Notes: generated by a model not told the origin, from the sequence alone. 64,000 nucleotides of DNA from Roseiconus lacunae (GCF_008312935.1 NZ_VSZO01000079.1:124001-188000); one strand, 5' to 3'. Positions 35,620-44,793 are shown, numbered from the stretch's first letter. Made by a program: numbers and translations.

Positions 35620-37796
35620 TGCACGTCTCCTTTGTTCGTGACCGGTACGTTCGTGACCGGTGCGAACCCGATCGAAGTTTCCATCCAGCCACCGCACGAG
35701 CATCCGCCACCACCCTCGGGAGAAAATAACATGCCCTGAGCTGGTACGGTGCTGAGCCAACAACTCGGACGCAGCCGAGCGAATTCGCTCGTCGTGTCGC
35801 TATCGAGTGACCAGAGCGTCAACGGCCCCGACCCTCCTCGGTAGATGATCGAGTTGCCGGCACCGATGGGTGTCGCACAGCCGCGGCGTTTTCCCAAAGT
35901 TCCCGACTTTAAAATTGTGCCATCAACCGCATCAATAATGTGTGGTTGCACCATCAATTTACCTTTCATCAGCACCGCGTGTTGAACGTGCGCACCATGA
36001 TGATCTTCCGGCCATTGGGCAGATTGATTCCAGCGTGAGCTACCGGAATTCGCGTCGAAGGAAGCGAAGTGAAATTGATTCTTCCCAGATGTTTGAAGCA
36101 CGAACTGATCTTCGTCAGCGATTCCAAAGCTGACAATCGCTTCGTGATCCTGTGGCGGTACCTTCGCTTTCCAAAGTTGCTTGCCGGTTTTCAAGTCCAG
36201 GCAGACCACTGATGCCGCATTCCAAATCTTCGCGTTGACAAGTTTTCCCGTGCTTAGCTTCTTCAACGCCGGGTCATCGACCTGGACGAAATAAACGTGC
36301 GATCCATGAACGGTGATTGTTGAATTGACCACCGCGTCGGCGGGATGCTCCCACGCGATGCTGCCATATTCTTTGTCATAGGCGACGACCGCGTTGCCAC
36401 AGACCTTGGCAGTTGCGGCGTCGTCTTTGCCGTCGTACCAAGATGCTTTGTCCCAAAAATTTGTGTACGTGCTGCCTTCTTTGACCGGTGTCCCGATCAC
36501 AAATTCATCGGTCACACCGACATAACCCCATTCGCAGGTGCCTTGAAACTGCTCGGGCAACGTCAGCGTGCGTCTCATTTCACCGGTCGCCGCGTCAATT
36601 TCCCAGAGCATCTCTTTGACCGCCGCATAGACTGTTCTTTCGTCGGCACACCAGTTAGCGGCATCGCGGGGAATATTGACTCGCCTAAGATCAGGTATTT
36701 CGAGTGACCAAAGGACAGCGCCGTTGAACGCATCTAACGCGATCATCCGATTCATACCTTGATGGAAAAGACGACCGCCAACGGCAAGGGGGGCCGGCAT
36801 CCGTGGATTTCGGTCGATCCCAAAGTCCGCGCCGGGTTTACCGATCCATTTGACTTTCAAATTTGCCGTGTCGTCAACTCCGCCCAGATCTTCACCCGAA
36901 TAAGACGCGTTGGCAATCGATCCATACTGATGTCCCCAAGCGGCAAGCTCGGGGGGCTGGGATCGGGTTCCAAATGAGAGATTTTCGGAAAGCTTTTTCC
37001 ACTGAAATTCATCGTCACCGGGGGTTTTACCAATTGTGATCGCTTCTCCCAGAGGCGCGATCAGGGTTGAATGGAAAGTGAATTCGTTCGCAGGGACGAC
37101 AATCAAATTGGCGAACTCTGCCGGCACGGTCTCTCTCTCTTGGACCGATAGCCGGATGCCGTACAAGTCTTGTTTGTACCAGCGGTGTCGCAGTGTCTGT
37201 TTCTGATCGGAATCACTCGCGAGTACGATCACCGTCATCTGAGTTTGGGCGGCGATCATTTCGGCGATCACCGGATCAAGATCTCCAGAGACAACTGCAT
37301 AGCCACCACGCTGTCGCAATTGTGGGATCGCTGCGTTGATGATTTCAGACGCCAGCGGATTGCCTCCATGCTGAGTCTCGATCTGGGGCGGCGTGTAGTT
37401 CAGCTTTCCTTCAAGTTCATAGAACTCGCTGAACAGACGGCGTCCGTCCTGATTGGTGCCGAATCGATACCAATAGGTCTTTCCTGGTTTTAGGTCGTCG
37501 ATCACGACTTCATGAAACGTGCCGCTCGCATCCGAAATCGCGATCTCCCCAAGTTTTCGTGTCGTTCCATATGCAACGACTGATTGTCCCGGCAAGTTGG
37601 ATTCCCAGCGAAACTCTGCCGTGGTAGGTGTCAGAAAACGCACCCCGGGGCGAACTTCGTACGTCATCTGCGAAGACATGTCCACGGATTGCTGGGCATG
37701 ACTTGGAGAGATTGAAAAGCAAGCAGTGCTCCAGAGGCACACGGCGAACACAGTGGCTCTCGAAGTCAGCTTGGCAAAGAAAAATTGAAAGTTCAT
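35616..37796 (-). CDS. Exported protein with fibronectin-III-like and PQQ-like propeller domains
   Basis: 726 residues. A signal peptide ends near SPSHAQ. Residues 45-130 form an FN3/purple-phosphatase-N-like domain (TTAEFRWESNLPGQSVVAYGT, LKPGKTYWYRFGT). A middle region of about 150 residues is alpha/beta and unassigned. From about 310 to 690 come propeller blades (RMIALDAFNGAVLWSLEIP, VVAYDKEYGSIAWEHP, VVCLDLKTGKQLWKAKVP). The C-terminus has GGGGCSCGGWMETSIGFAP, a cysteine motif that could bind metal. It is the first gene of a three-gene coupled operon. The molecular function is unknown. Confidence 0.78.
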   Translation of the reverse strand: MNFQFFFAKLTSRATVFAVCLWSTACFSISPSHAQQSVDMSSQMTYEVRPGVRFLTPTTAEFRWESNLPGQSVVAYGTTRKLGEIAISDASGTFHEVVIDDLKPGKTYWYRFGTNQDGRRLFSEFYELEGKLNYTPPQIETQHGGNPLASEIINAAIPQLRQRGGYAVVSGDLDPVIAEMIAAQTQMTVIVLASDSDQKQTLRHRWYKQDLYGIRLSVQERETVPAEFANLIVVPANEFTFHSTLIAPLGEAITIGKTPGDDEFQWKKLSENLSFGTRSQPPELAAWGHQYGSIANASYSGEDLGGVDDTANLKVKWIGKPGADFGIDRNPRMPAPLAVGGRLFHQGMNRMIALDAFNGAVLWSLEIPDLRRVNIPRDAANWCADERTVYAAVKEMLWEIDAATGEMRRTLTLPEQFQGTCEWGYVGVTDEFVIGTPVKEGSTYTNFWDKASWYDGKDDAATAKVCGNAVVAYDKEYGSIAWEHPADAVVNSTITVHGSHVYFVQVDDPALKKLSTGKLVNAKIWNAASVVCLDLKTGKQLWKAKVPPQDHEAIVSFGIADEDQFVLQTSGKNQFHFASFDANSGSSRWNQSAQWPEDHHGAHVQHAVLMKGKLMVQPHIIDAVDGTILKSGTLGKRRGCATPIGAGNSIIYRGGSGPLTLWSLDSDTTSEFARLRPSCWLSTVPAQGMLFSPEGGGGCSCGGWMETSIGFAPVTNVPVTNKGDVQ

Positions 37797-38295
37797 GGGC
37801 GATTGATGTTGCAGTCCGAATGCAAATTGTCATTGACGAACGTGAGCTATCGATGCGTTGGCGAATGTGAGCGTAGGAAATGTTAACCGATCGGTTGACT
37901 GAATTTGGATGCTTTTATCGCCGATTGTTGTTGCGGCATTTTTTACTGGATTAGCTCTGATTATGTCGTCATTTCTTGCCGCTTTTGACATGATGGGGCA
38001 GTCAACAAAATCGTCCTCAACCAATATTCATGAATTCTTGATATTGTCCAAGGCAAACGGTTACGTCGACCTGATTTACTTTGGCGCACCCGAATAAGAG
38101 CCACAGGCTGCTTCCGACAGACGCAATGATTGCCAGAACGCGCCTGACACGGAGCATTCTAGGTACGGTTGCATGTGTCGACATGCCCGACGATGGAGCG
38201 GTTGATGCTCGTTAATTGTCATCGCAGCGTTTGCCGCGCGCTCTGATTCACAAATCTGGTCTGACCTTCCGTTGATGCGTTTGGAAACGTAACAC
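37797..38295. other. Divergent promoter region, gene-free
   Basis: 499 bp between the propeller operon and the XylR-like regulator. A 62-codon frame at 37909-38097 has one hydrophobic helix and cannot be excluded as a small membrane protein, but has no ribosome site. GCATGT-GTCG-ACATGC at 38171-38186 is a possible operator 110 bp before the regulator. Confidence 0.4.
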
Positions 38296-39516
38296 ATGAG
38301 CATGATCACTTCGCCGACTTTACCATCGCCTGGTAAAAGTTGGTTCAAGCCACCGTACCGGATCGCAGTTTTGATCCAGGCCGCGAACAACTTCAGCCGC
38401 GGAATTATTTTGGGAGCTTCGGCATATAGCCGGCAACACGGTGGTTGGGATTTTCTGTATCCGGCGACCTCGATCAATGGTTTGCTTTTTCCGAAGGGCG
38501 AAGTTCCGCTTCCCGAGGGCTGGCACGGCGAAGGGATTTTGTTCCGCAGTACCAGTGATTCGCTTTGGCAAACGATTCGCGATTCGGGAATTCCGGCGGT
38601 CAATGTTTCGTGGCGAGGGTTGCAGTACGATGAATTGATTAGTGTGGTAGCCGACCCAACTCGGTGTGGCGAATTGGCTGCCGACTACATCGCGTCGAAG
38701 CAGCATGAGTTCTTTGGTTACGTCGGGGTACCACATTGGCAAGGTTATACTTCCGAGCTTTATGATGCGATCCGGAGGCGACTGGGGGCCGACTTGATCA
38801 CGTTTGAGTTCCCAAGTCAGAAAGACTATCAATCGTGTTTGCGCCATCGTCTTTCCGAGTGGATTAAGCATTTACCAAAGCCGATCGGAATCATTACATG
38901 GTCAACCGATCAGGCACGTATCTTGATTTCAATTTGTCATTCGTTGGGAGTGTCCGTTCCCAATGAAGTTTCGTTGGTGACTTGCGAATACGACGAACTC
39001 TCCGCCGCGCTTTCGCCGATCCCGATTTCCGGTGTTTACCAGAATCCTCAAGGGGTTGGTTTCGAAGCGGCACGGATGTTGGAAGGGGTGATCTCGGGTC
39101 AGCAAGCGACTCATTCGAATCAACTCGTCCCTCCGATCGACGTGATCGAGCGAGAGTCGTCGAATGTTGTTGCGTTTTACGACGAATTTTTGCAGCAGTG
39201 TTTGAAATTGATCGATCATCACTTAGCTAGCGGTATCAATGCGACAAAACTTGCCAGTGAGATGGACGTCTCGCGACGAACGTTGGAAATGAAGTTCTCT
39301 AAGTTCACCGACAAGACGCCTTCGGCCGTGATCGATGAATCCAAGATTCGAGTGGCCAAGCAATTGCTGTGCGATACCGATCTTTTTTTGGAAGACATCG
39401 CCAAGCGAACCGGCTTTTCTTCGACGTCTGCATTCACGCGTTTTTTTAAACGTAATCTGGGATGCTCACCGAGTACGTATCGCAATTCTCATGCGTTCGG
39501 TGATGCCAGTTGGTGA
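38296..39516 (+). CDS. AraC-family regulator with LacI-type sensor (XylR-like)
   Basis: 406 residues. The N-terminal 290 residues are a periplasmic-binding-like LacI/GalR sensor (IAVLIQAANNFSRGIILGASAYSRQH, VADPTRCGELAADYI, EVSLVTCEYDELSAALSPIPISGVYQNPQGVGFEAARML). The C-terminal 105 residues are an AraC helix-turn-helix pair (ATKLASEMDVSRRTLEMKF and IAKRTGFSSTSAFTRFFKRNLGCSPSTYR). This layout is that of XylR of E. coli, which binds a sugar and activates sugar-use genes. It does not obviously neighbour a catabolic operon; its target may be elsewhere. Confidence 0.93.
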   Translation: MSMITSPTLPSPGKSWFKPPYRIAVLIQAANNFSRGIILGASAYSRQHGGWDFLYPATSINGLLFPKGEVPLPEGWHGEGILFRSTSDSLWQTIRDSGIPAVNVSWRGLQYDELISVVADPTRCGELAADYIASKQHEFFGYVGVPHWQGYTSELYDAIRRRLGADLITFEFPSQKDYQSCLRHRLSEWIKHLPKPIGIITWSTDQARILISICHSLGVSVPNEVSLVTCEYDELSAALSPIPISGVYQNPQGVGFEAARMLEGVISGQQATHSNQLVPPIDVIERESSNVVAFYDEFLQQCLKLIDHHLASGINATKLASEMDVSRRTLEMKFSKFTDKTPSAVIDESKIRVAKQLLCDTDLFLEDIAKRTGFSSTSAFTRFFKRNLGCSPSTYRNSHAFGDASW

Positions 39517-39521
39517 TAGCC

Positions 39522-39565
39522 CCGCTTCTCCCCCGACAATACGTACTTCGCCAGGGGAGAAGTGG
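39522..39565. terminator. Long hairpin between convergent genes, bidirectional terminator candidate
   Basis: CCGCTTCTCCCC (39522-39533) pairs with GGGGAGAAGTGG (39554-39565): 12 bp with one G-U, 20-nt loop. It lies 6 bp after the regulator stop and 23 bp from the PEP-CTERM gene's stop. No T-tract, but the stem is strong. Confidence 0.5.
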
Positions 39566-39587
39566 AAACTACCTCAGGTCTGAACTG

Positions 39588-40211
39588 TTAACGTCGACGA
39601 CGGCGGGTTACCAACCCTGCCATTGCCAGCGTCCCCAATGCGGCGAACGATGAAGGCTCGGGAATTGCGGTGACGTCTAAAACGTTCAGCGAACGTCCGC
39701 CGACCGCGAAACCTGTGATCCCACCGGTCGCATCGTTGACGCCGTTGCTTCCGGGGCTGAATGCCAAATTGGTCGAACCGACCGTGTCGGCTGAGATATC
39801 GATCGTGCCTAAGCGAACCGCGGGCGATGCGGCGGTGAAAGTTACTCCGGTGCCGGCAAACGAACCGAGCGTTGCGCCTTGTGCATTGTCAATCAACAAT
39901 CCAGTTGCCGATTGCCCAGTCCAATCCGCCGTCGCGTTGTTCAGCGGCCAACGGGTTGTCAATTCGTCGAACAGTAAATTCGATGAATTGACAATCCCGA
40001 CGTTGTCACTGTTTAGATTGATCGAGAGGGCTCGAATATTTTGATCGACCGCGCCGCTCATCCAGATTTCTAATGTCGAACTGGTTCCCAGATTGAGGTT
40101 CAGTTCCGTTCCAGATTGGGCGTCAGCTAAATCAAGACCGATAAAGATCTCGGCGCGAACGACTGCGGGGGCGATGACCAGCATCGTCAAAGCGAAGAAC
40201 AACGTTTTCAT
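39588..40211 (-). CDS. PEP-CTERM sorting domain protein
   Basis: 207 residues. A signal peptide (FFALTMLVIAPAVVRA) leads an all-beta body with SLNLNSDNVGIVNSS and TIDISADTVG, and the C-terminus is IPEPSSFAALGTLAMAGLVTRRRRR: PEP motif, helix, basic tail. Such proteins are sorted to the surface or biofilm matrix by exosortase. The ribosome site is AGGAG (minus strand, 40220-40224), eight bases upstream of the ATG. It follows the dockerin-type gene at 29 bp, likely one transcript. No exosortase gene is present here. Confidence 0.9.
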   Translation of the reverse strand: MKTLFFALTMLVIAPAVVRAEIFIGLDLADAQSGTELNLNLGTSSTLEIWMSGAVDQNIRALSINLNSDNVGIVNSSNLLFDELTTRWPLNNATADWTGQSATGLLIDNAQGATLGSFAGTGVTFTAASPAVRLGTIDISADTVGSTNLAFSPGSNGVNDATGGITGFAVGGRSLNVLDVTAIPEPSSFAALGTLAMAGLVTRRRRR

Positions 40212-40240
40212 AACAAAGACTCCTAGATTGGGTTGGCAAA

Positions 40241-42010
40241 TTAGTTAAAAAGTTCTGCGGCGAATCCGTCGATGTCGTCAAAGTTGATGACTCCGTCGGC
40301 TTTGAAATCGAATCGCGCGTCATACGGAGCCGCACCGAAAAGTGCATTTGCGAATCCGTCGATGTCGCTGAAGTCAACGTTTCCGTCACCAGTCGAATCG
40401 CCCATCACGTAGGTTTGGGTGTCGGCACTGACACGGACATCGTCGACTGCGAACCACCAGTCATTGCCGGTGTCCAAGCATCCGAAACGGAGCTTTAGCG
40501 TGTTACTCTTTGATGCCGGCAAAGCACTCGATGCATTTCCGAATACGAATTGTTGTGGGCCGACGAATGTGTTCACGACGTCCTCACCATCCGCGTCGAC
40601 GTAGCCGTTGCCGTTGTTGTCGTTGAAAAGGAAGTCGTAGAGAGTGGCTTCGTAGGCTGCATCTTCGGGCAGGCCGTCGCCGTCGAGGTTCAACCGATCA
40701 GAGTCAACATCCAGAATCGTGGTCCAGGTTGTCCCGTAGTCGAACGAGACCTGTGCGACGGCCCGTTGTGAGGCGTACAATCGTGACTCCCACATGAATT
40801 CGATTTGCAGTGTGGTGTTGTCGTAGCCACTCATGTCGAACGTGCGTTCGATGAACGAGTTGAACTGCTTTTCGCCTTCCGGAGGAGCATCTTCGTCGCC
40901 GACCAGGTTGTCTTCGTGAGCGTCCCCGTCGCAGAGAAGAATGGTGTTTCGAGCGGGGAAGTTGAAGAAGCCACGTTGTTGGTCGCCTTGTTGGTCAAAC
41001 CAAGACAACGCATCAACGGCAGACCAGCCCTGGAAAGCGTCTTCCTGGCTGGTGTAATACATTTTCTTCAGCGGCAGGTCCGGAGTCCCGTCGTTGTAGA
41101 TCACCCAGTTTGGGATGTCTTTCGTATAGTCAGTTCCGTCGGATGGATCGAACGGTTCGGTGGGACCGGCATTGACCGCATCGAATGCCTGCATGTCGGT
41201 GGTGTCTTCGAAGTCTTCAAAAGCGATCACGCTGTTTTGGTCAGCCAGACCGATGTTGTCGACACAGAACCACCAATCGTTGCTTGCGTTGATGCACCCG
41301 AAACGCAGGACAACCTGAGTCGCGGCGAGATCCGATGTGAAGTCGACTCCGGCGACAAAGCTGCCTTGGTCGCCGAGCTCGGTGCTGATCGCGCCGCTGT
41401 CGACGGTCGAGTCGATCGTCAGCAAGTTCTGCCAAGTCGTCCCGCCATCGAACGAGATGTCGACGACGCCGGTTTGGGTATCTTCGCAGACAAAGTCGAA
41501 ATCGAAGTCGACCATCAATGACGCCAAGTCACGACCGCTTACGTCGTAGGTACGCGAGATGTACGAGTTGTAGAGTGGGTTTTCGGGGCTACCTAGATCG
41601 GCGTTCCCGCCGTCGTCCGCTTCGTCAGGATCGGCAACAAGAGCAATGTTACGATCGGTGCTTCCGAAAAAGCAGCGGTCTCGGCCGGCTTGCACGTCGG
41701 CATGTCCGATCCAAGAGGCTACGTCCATCAGCGACCAGCCGTCAAATTCACCCGGCATGGTGTCGTTGTTGTACGTGTTGCCTGAATTGTCCAACGTCCA
41801 TCCGGTTGGAAAATTCTTGGTCCAATCGGTACCGTCGGTGAAGTAAGGCGAGCTATAGTCGATTGTAAACGGCAGCATCGTAAGACCTTCGAAATCGTCA
41901 AACGAGATTTCGACGGCTTGTGTTTGCTGAGACTGAGTCGGGAGAGTGCATGCACCCAGGAGAGCTAACAACGCCGCAAGAGCACGTCGCCTCGGGAGGA
42001 AGCGTTTCAT
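40241..42010 (-). CDS. Exported protein with two MAM-like repeats and a dockerin-like tail
   Basis: 589 residues from ATG 42010, chosen because GGAG (42020-42023) lies nine bases upstream; a TTG 15 bp earlier is also in frame. A signal peptide with an LLGAC lipobox-like end is visible. Two homologous repeats (about 33-260 and 265-505) share FDDFEG or FEDFED, a DG(W/Q)S...D..SW block, an RN(I/T) block and FDGGTTWQ or FDYGTTWT, so the body arose by duplication. The last 60 residues (GDSTGDGNVDFSDIDGFANALFG and a second FDDIDGF copy) are dockerin-like calcium repeats. A role in surface adhesion is inferred. Confidence 0.78.
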   Translation of the reverse strand: MKRFLPRRRALAALLALLGACTLPTQSQQTQAVEISFDDFEGLTMLPFTIDYSSPYFTDGTDWTKNFPTGWTLDNSGNTYNNDTMPGEFDGWSLMDVASWIGHADVQAGRDRCFFGSTDRNIALVADPDEADDGGNADLGSPENPLYNSYISRTYDVSGRDLASLMVDFDFDFVCEDTQTGVVDISFDGGTTWQNLLTIDSTVDSGAISTELGDQGSFVAGVDFTSDLAATQVVLRFGCINASNDWWFCVDNIGLADQNSVIAFEDFEDTTDMQAFDAVNAGPTEPFDPSDGTDYTKDIPNWVIYNDGTPDLPLKKMYYTSQEDAFQGWSAVDALSWFDQQGDQQRGFFNFPARNTILLCDGDAHEDNLVGDEDAPPEGEKQFNSFIERTFDMSGYDNTTLQIEFMWESRLYASQRAVAQVSFDYGTTWTTILDVDSDRLNLDGDGLPEDAAYEATLYDFLFNDNNGNGYVDADGEDVVNTFVGPQQFVFGNASSALPASKSNTLKLRFGCLDTGNDWWFAVDDVRVSADTQTYVMGDSTGDGNVDFSDIDGFANALFGAAPYDARFDFKADGVINFDDIDGFAAELFN

Positions 42011-42100
42011 AAGTTGATACTCCAAAGTAAATAATGGGAAACCTTCGAGACACGGAATGGTGAGTGGGGCAACGGGAGAGGTGAGGATTCAAGCCGTGGA

Positions 42101-43198
42101 TTACTCCGGCATGTGAGCGTCATCCTCGTTCCCGTTTCGCGATCCGAGTGCACTGAATAGTTCCGCATCAATGCTTTCGGAAATCATTCGGACAGATCCA
42201 TCTCCGGCACAGAAATTCGCGCCGCCGGGATGATTGCTTCCGAAGCTCACTTCGTATGCGGCCCATTCGGGAGACGCATCACTAAAGCGAATGTCGGTCG
42301 GGCGTTGATAATTGATGGGGACGGCCGTTGACCCGCCTTGCTCGGACCAGTCGGTGCCCTCCCAGTTGTCGAAGTCATCGCCTCCGATCGCCCAGTGGTC
42401 CTTGCGTCCGGTGTTCTGGTTTTCTTGGCGAGATGATTCGATGCTATGAACGAAATCCGGCTCGGCTTCGCCGTACATCAAGGTATTTGACAAGCCATCG
42501 GTCACGTCCCTGAATTTGGCACCGGCCATGCCGCCTTGATTGATGCGAGCTTTTTCTGGCGGGCGGGTAATGATCATCCCATCGAGTTCACTGTGATGCA
42601 GTGTGGGCGTGCGGTCGGGGCCCCAAGTCGGACGATTAGTGCGTCCCCAACCAAACTGTGGCTTCCAATCATTCGGCTGGATGCCGGTTACGACGCCGAG
42701 GTAATTCGCTGGTTCGCGAGCGGAAACAAACCACGGCGGCGAATAGCATGAGGCGTCAAAGACGGGGCCCTGCATCACCGAAGACGGGCATTTGTATGGC
42801 CCGACGACTGATTCGCAGGCAGCGATTTGACGTTCTTCGGGATTGCCCGATGCGATCGTCGCGCTATCGCGAGCGACCGAGGCGGCCCAGTTGATTGATC
42901 CGAATGAAAGACGCTCGAACAACGCATCTTGTTCGATGAAAGGGAGAATGAAGGCACTCCAATGACCGCCTTCTTGAGCTTCTCCGAGCATCGGTAATCC
43001 CTTATGGACCAACTCAAAATTGTGAGTCGCGAGACCGATTTGCTTGAGTTTATTTGAGCATTGCATGCGTCGGCTCGCCTCACGAGCAGACTGAACGGCC
43101 GGCAGCAATAGTCCGACCATCACTCCAATGATCGCGATCACGACTAACAGTTCCACAAGCGTGAATGCCGATCGATCTTTGGTTCGTTTGGTTTTCAT
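42101..43198 (-). CDS. DUF1559 prepilin-like protein
   Basis: 365 residues. The N-terminus KTKRTKDRSAFTLVELLVVIAIIGV is a type IV pilin/type II pseudopilin leader; I take ATG 43198, since an upstream in-frame start at 43240 gives an untypically long leader. The DUF1559 body includes LLPAVQSAREASRRMQCSNKLKQIGLATHNF, GGAMAGAKF-type and FGSNHPGGANFCAGDGS, the H-x9-DG tail signature. These proteins are massively expanded in planctomycetes. It lies downstream of the lipoprotein gene, with the dockerin-type and PEP-CTERM genes after it. Confidence 0.92.
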   Translation of the reverse strand: MKTKRTKDRSAFTLVELLVVIAIIGVMVGLLLPAVQSAREASRRMQCSNKLKQIGLATHNFELVHKGLPMLGEAQEGGHWSAFILPFIEQDALFERLSFGSINWAASVARDSATIASGNPEERQIAACESVVGPYKCPSSVMQGPVFDASCYSPPWFVSAREPANYLGVVTGIQPNDWKPQFGWGRTNRPTWGPDRTPTLHHSELDGMIITRPPEKARINQGGMAGAKFRDVTDGLSNTLMYGEAEPDFVHSIESSRQENQNTGRKDHWAIGGDDFDNWEGTDWSEQGGSTAVPINYQRPTDIRFSDASPEWAAYEVSFGSNHPGGANFCAGDGSVRMISESIDAELFSALGSRNGNEDDAHMPE

Positions 43199-43269
43199 GG
43201 TTCCGGTACGTTTCGTCACTCGAAGAAGTGGAAACGTCAACTCCTTGGATACTAAATGTGAATGGGTGT

Positions 43270-43719
43270 CTATTCGCTTGGGATATCGAAAATGAATTCG
43301 TTCGGATCGCTGCCTCCGATTTCAAATTCAACCGGGCTGTCGATATCACTTGCGTACGGCAACGGAACCAATTCTTCGGTGATCAGTTTGGGGTTGTCAT
43401 CGTGCTTTTCGTTTGGGTTGAGCCCCATCTCGTCGTTCCCCTTGGGCACCATGCAGGAAAACGAAACTCGATACTTTCCCGATGCCAATCCGTCACCGGC
43501 ACTGCTACGTAACGTCAGCACCCCTTTGGCATCTGTTTCTCCGACGCCCATGCGGAATTTGTCGACCTGCTCATCGATCGGGCGCATGTAGACAAGTAGC
43601 CGCTGATAAGGCTTGCCACCCAAAGTTACTTTTCCGGTAACTTGATGAAGCTGCGGATCCCCGCAGCCGATCAGGCAGAGAACGAAGCATGAAGAAAATA
43701 AGAAGGTGAGTCTGTTCAT
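43270..43719 (-). CDS. Lipoprotein with transthyretin/carboxypeptidase-regulatory-like fold
   Basis: 149 residues from ATG 43719. NRLTFLFSSCFVLCLIGCGDP is a lipoprotein signal (LIGC box). The body HQVTGKVTLGGKPYQRLLVYMRP, then GETDAKGVLTLRSSAGDGLASGKYRVSF, is a carboxypeptidase-regulatory-like beta domain, common in planctomycetes next to DUF1559 genes. It is upstream of the DUF1559 gene, so the pair is the usual one. Function unknown. Confidence 0.85.
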   Translation of the reverse strand: MNRLTFLFSSCFVLCLIGCGDPQLHQVTGKVTLGGKPYQRLLVYMRPIDEQVDKFRMGVGETDAKGVLTLRSSAGDGLASGKYRVSFSCMVPKGNDEMGLNPNEKHDDNPKLITEELVPLPYASDIDSPVEFEIGGSDPNEFIFDIPSE

Positions 43720-44223
43720 AACGATGGGCGATTGATACCGCTGGCAGAGCTTCCGTACGACTGAAAGAACGTGCACGGTTTAACTGACGAGCGATCGACA
43801 CCAATCGTTAGATGTTCACGCTTGCCGTGCGGGCAGCAGTAAACGGGATTGGAAGACACTAAGAAAGCGAGTTGCGCGATCGGTTGAGAGGATTGCGCTA
43901 TTGATCAACAAGCTTCTCGAAACGCTTATCAAGCTGTTTGAATTGTCTATCGAAACGATGAGGATCGTGTTAATGAATTCATGTCCCAAACCGGAAAAAA
44001 GGGGTCAGGACTCAAAAAACTCAGGTCACGAAAAGGCGTCATGAGTCGATTAGCCGGAACGGATCTACGGACGCTACGCACTATTGAGTCCTGACCCCCT
44101 TTTGCGGTCGGGAGAGATCGATGTCACCGCATTGACTTGCAAGGCATCTTCGTTGAATGCTATTTTCAACGCCAATGTTTCTTCAATCGATCACGGATCC
44201 TCCTTCTTAACTCAAGCGATTCC
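43720..44223. other. Gene-free region holding an inverted-repeat element
   Basis: Between the lipoprotein and PhnZ-type genes there is no coding frame. The inverted-repeat element at 43995-44104 is the only feature; the rest shows no recognised signal. Confidence 0.5.
43995..44104. repeat. Non-coding element with 15-bp perfect terminal inverted repeats
   Basis: GGGGTCAGGACTCAA (44001-44015) is the exact reverse complement of TTGAGTCCTGACCCC (44084-44098); the A-run before and the T-run after extend the match except for one extra base. The 68-bp centre is not coding. Short GGGGTCAG-type repeats of this sort accompany REP/RAYT (Y1 transposase-domesticated) systems in several phyla; this could be a REP-like unit or MITE. 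There is no transposase in the window. Confidence 0.6.
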
Positions 44224-44793
44224 ATGCACGCCATTGTCGATCAAATCGTCGAAGTCTTTGCCACCCGCGGCGCCGAAAGCTATGGAAGTGAAGATGTCAC
44301 ACAATTGGAACACGCGATGCAGTGCGGAGATCTTGCACGCAGTTCAAAAGCAACCGATGAATTGGTGGTCGCCGCGGTGTTGCACGATATCGGACACCTA
44401 CTTCTGGACACGCCACTACCGACGGCGGATGCTTCTGACTATGACGATAGCCATGAAACAATTGGCTATCAGTTTTTGGAACAGAATTTCGGTGCAGCCG
44501 TTGCAGACCCTGTTCGGCTTCATGTTGCCGCCAAACGGTATCTCTGTACGACTCGCCCGAGCTACGAACAGCAACTCTCGCCGACATCTTATAAGAGCTA
44601 CCTCGACCAAGGCGGCAAGATGTCAAAAGACGAACTCGCGGCCTTTGAGTCGGAGCCGCATTGCGAAGCGGCATTGGTCTTGCGAAGCTGGGATGACTCG
44701 GCCAAAAACATGGATGCTAAAATGCCGACCATCGAAGATTTTAAACCCTACTTCTTCGCTGTACTCCAACAACAGCGGCAAATCGATTCGTGA
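44224..44793 (+). CDS. phnZ: PhnZ-type HD-domain diiron oxygenase (orphan)
   Basis: 189 residues. PhnZ cleaves the C-P bond of 1-hydroxy-2-aminoethylphosphonate with O2, using a mixed-valent diiron site, after PhnY makes that substrate. Iron ligands line up: QLEH (His30), LHD (His54, Asp55), SHE (His77), LHVAAKRYLC (His100, Lys104) and RSWDD (Arg154, Asp157). Tyr20 and Glu23, ten and seven residues before His30, match the Tyr24/Glu27 lid of PhnZ. LSPTS and QGGKMS are further family blocks. No PhnY or other phosphonate gene is near. Related enzymes act on trimethylated or methyl phosphonates, so the substrate is open. Confidence 0.85.
   Translation: MHAIVDQIVEVFATRGAESYGSEDVTQLEHAMQCGDLARSSKATDELVVAAVLHDIGHLLLDTPLPTADASDYDDSHETIGYQFLEQNFGAAVADPVRLHVAAKRYLCTTRPSYEQQLSPTSYKSYLDQGGKMSKDELAAFESEPHCEAALVLRSWDDSAKNMDAKMPTIEDFKPYFFAVLQQQRQIDS

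Noticed and set aside
40805..41521. 238-codon plus-strand frame opposite the dockerin-type gene
   Set aside because: Antisense shadow of a coding region, low-complexity Val/Glu content.
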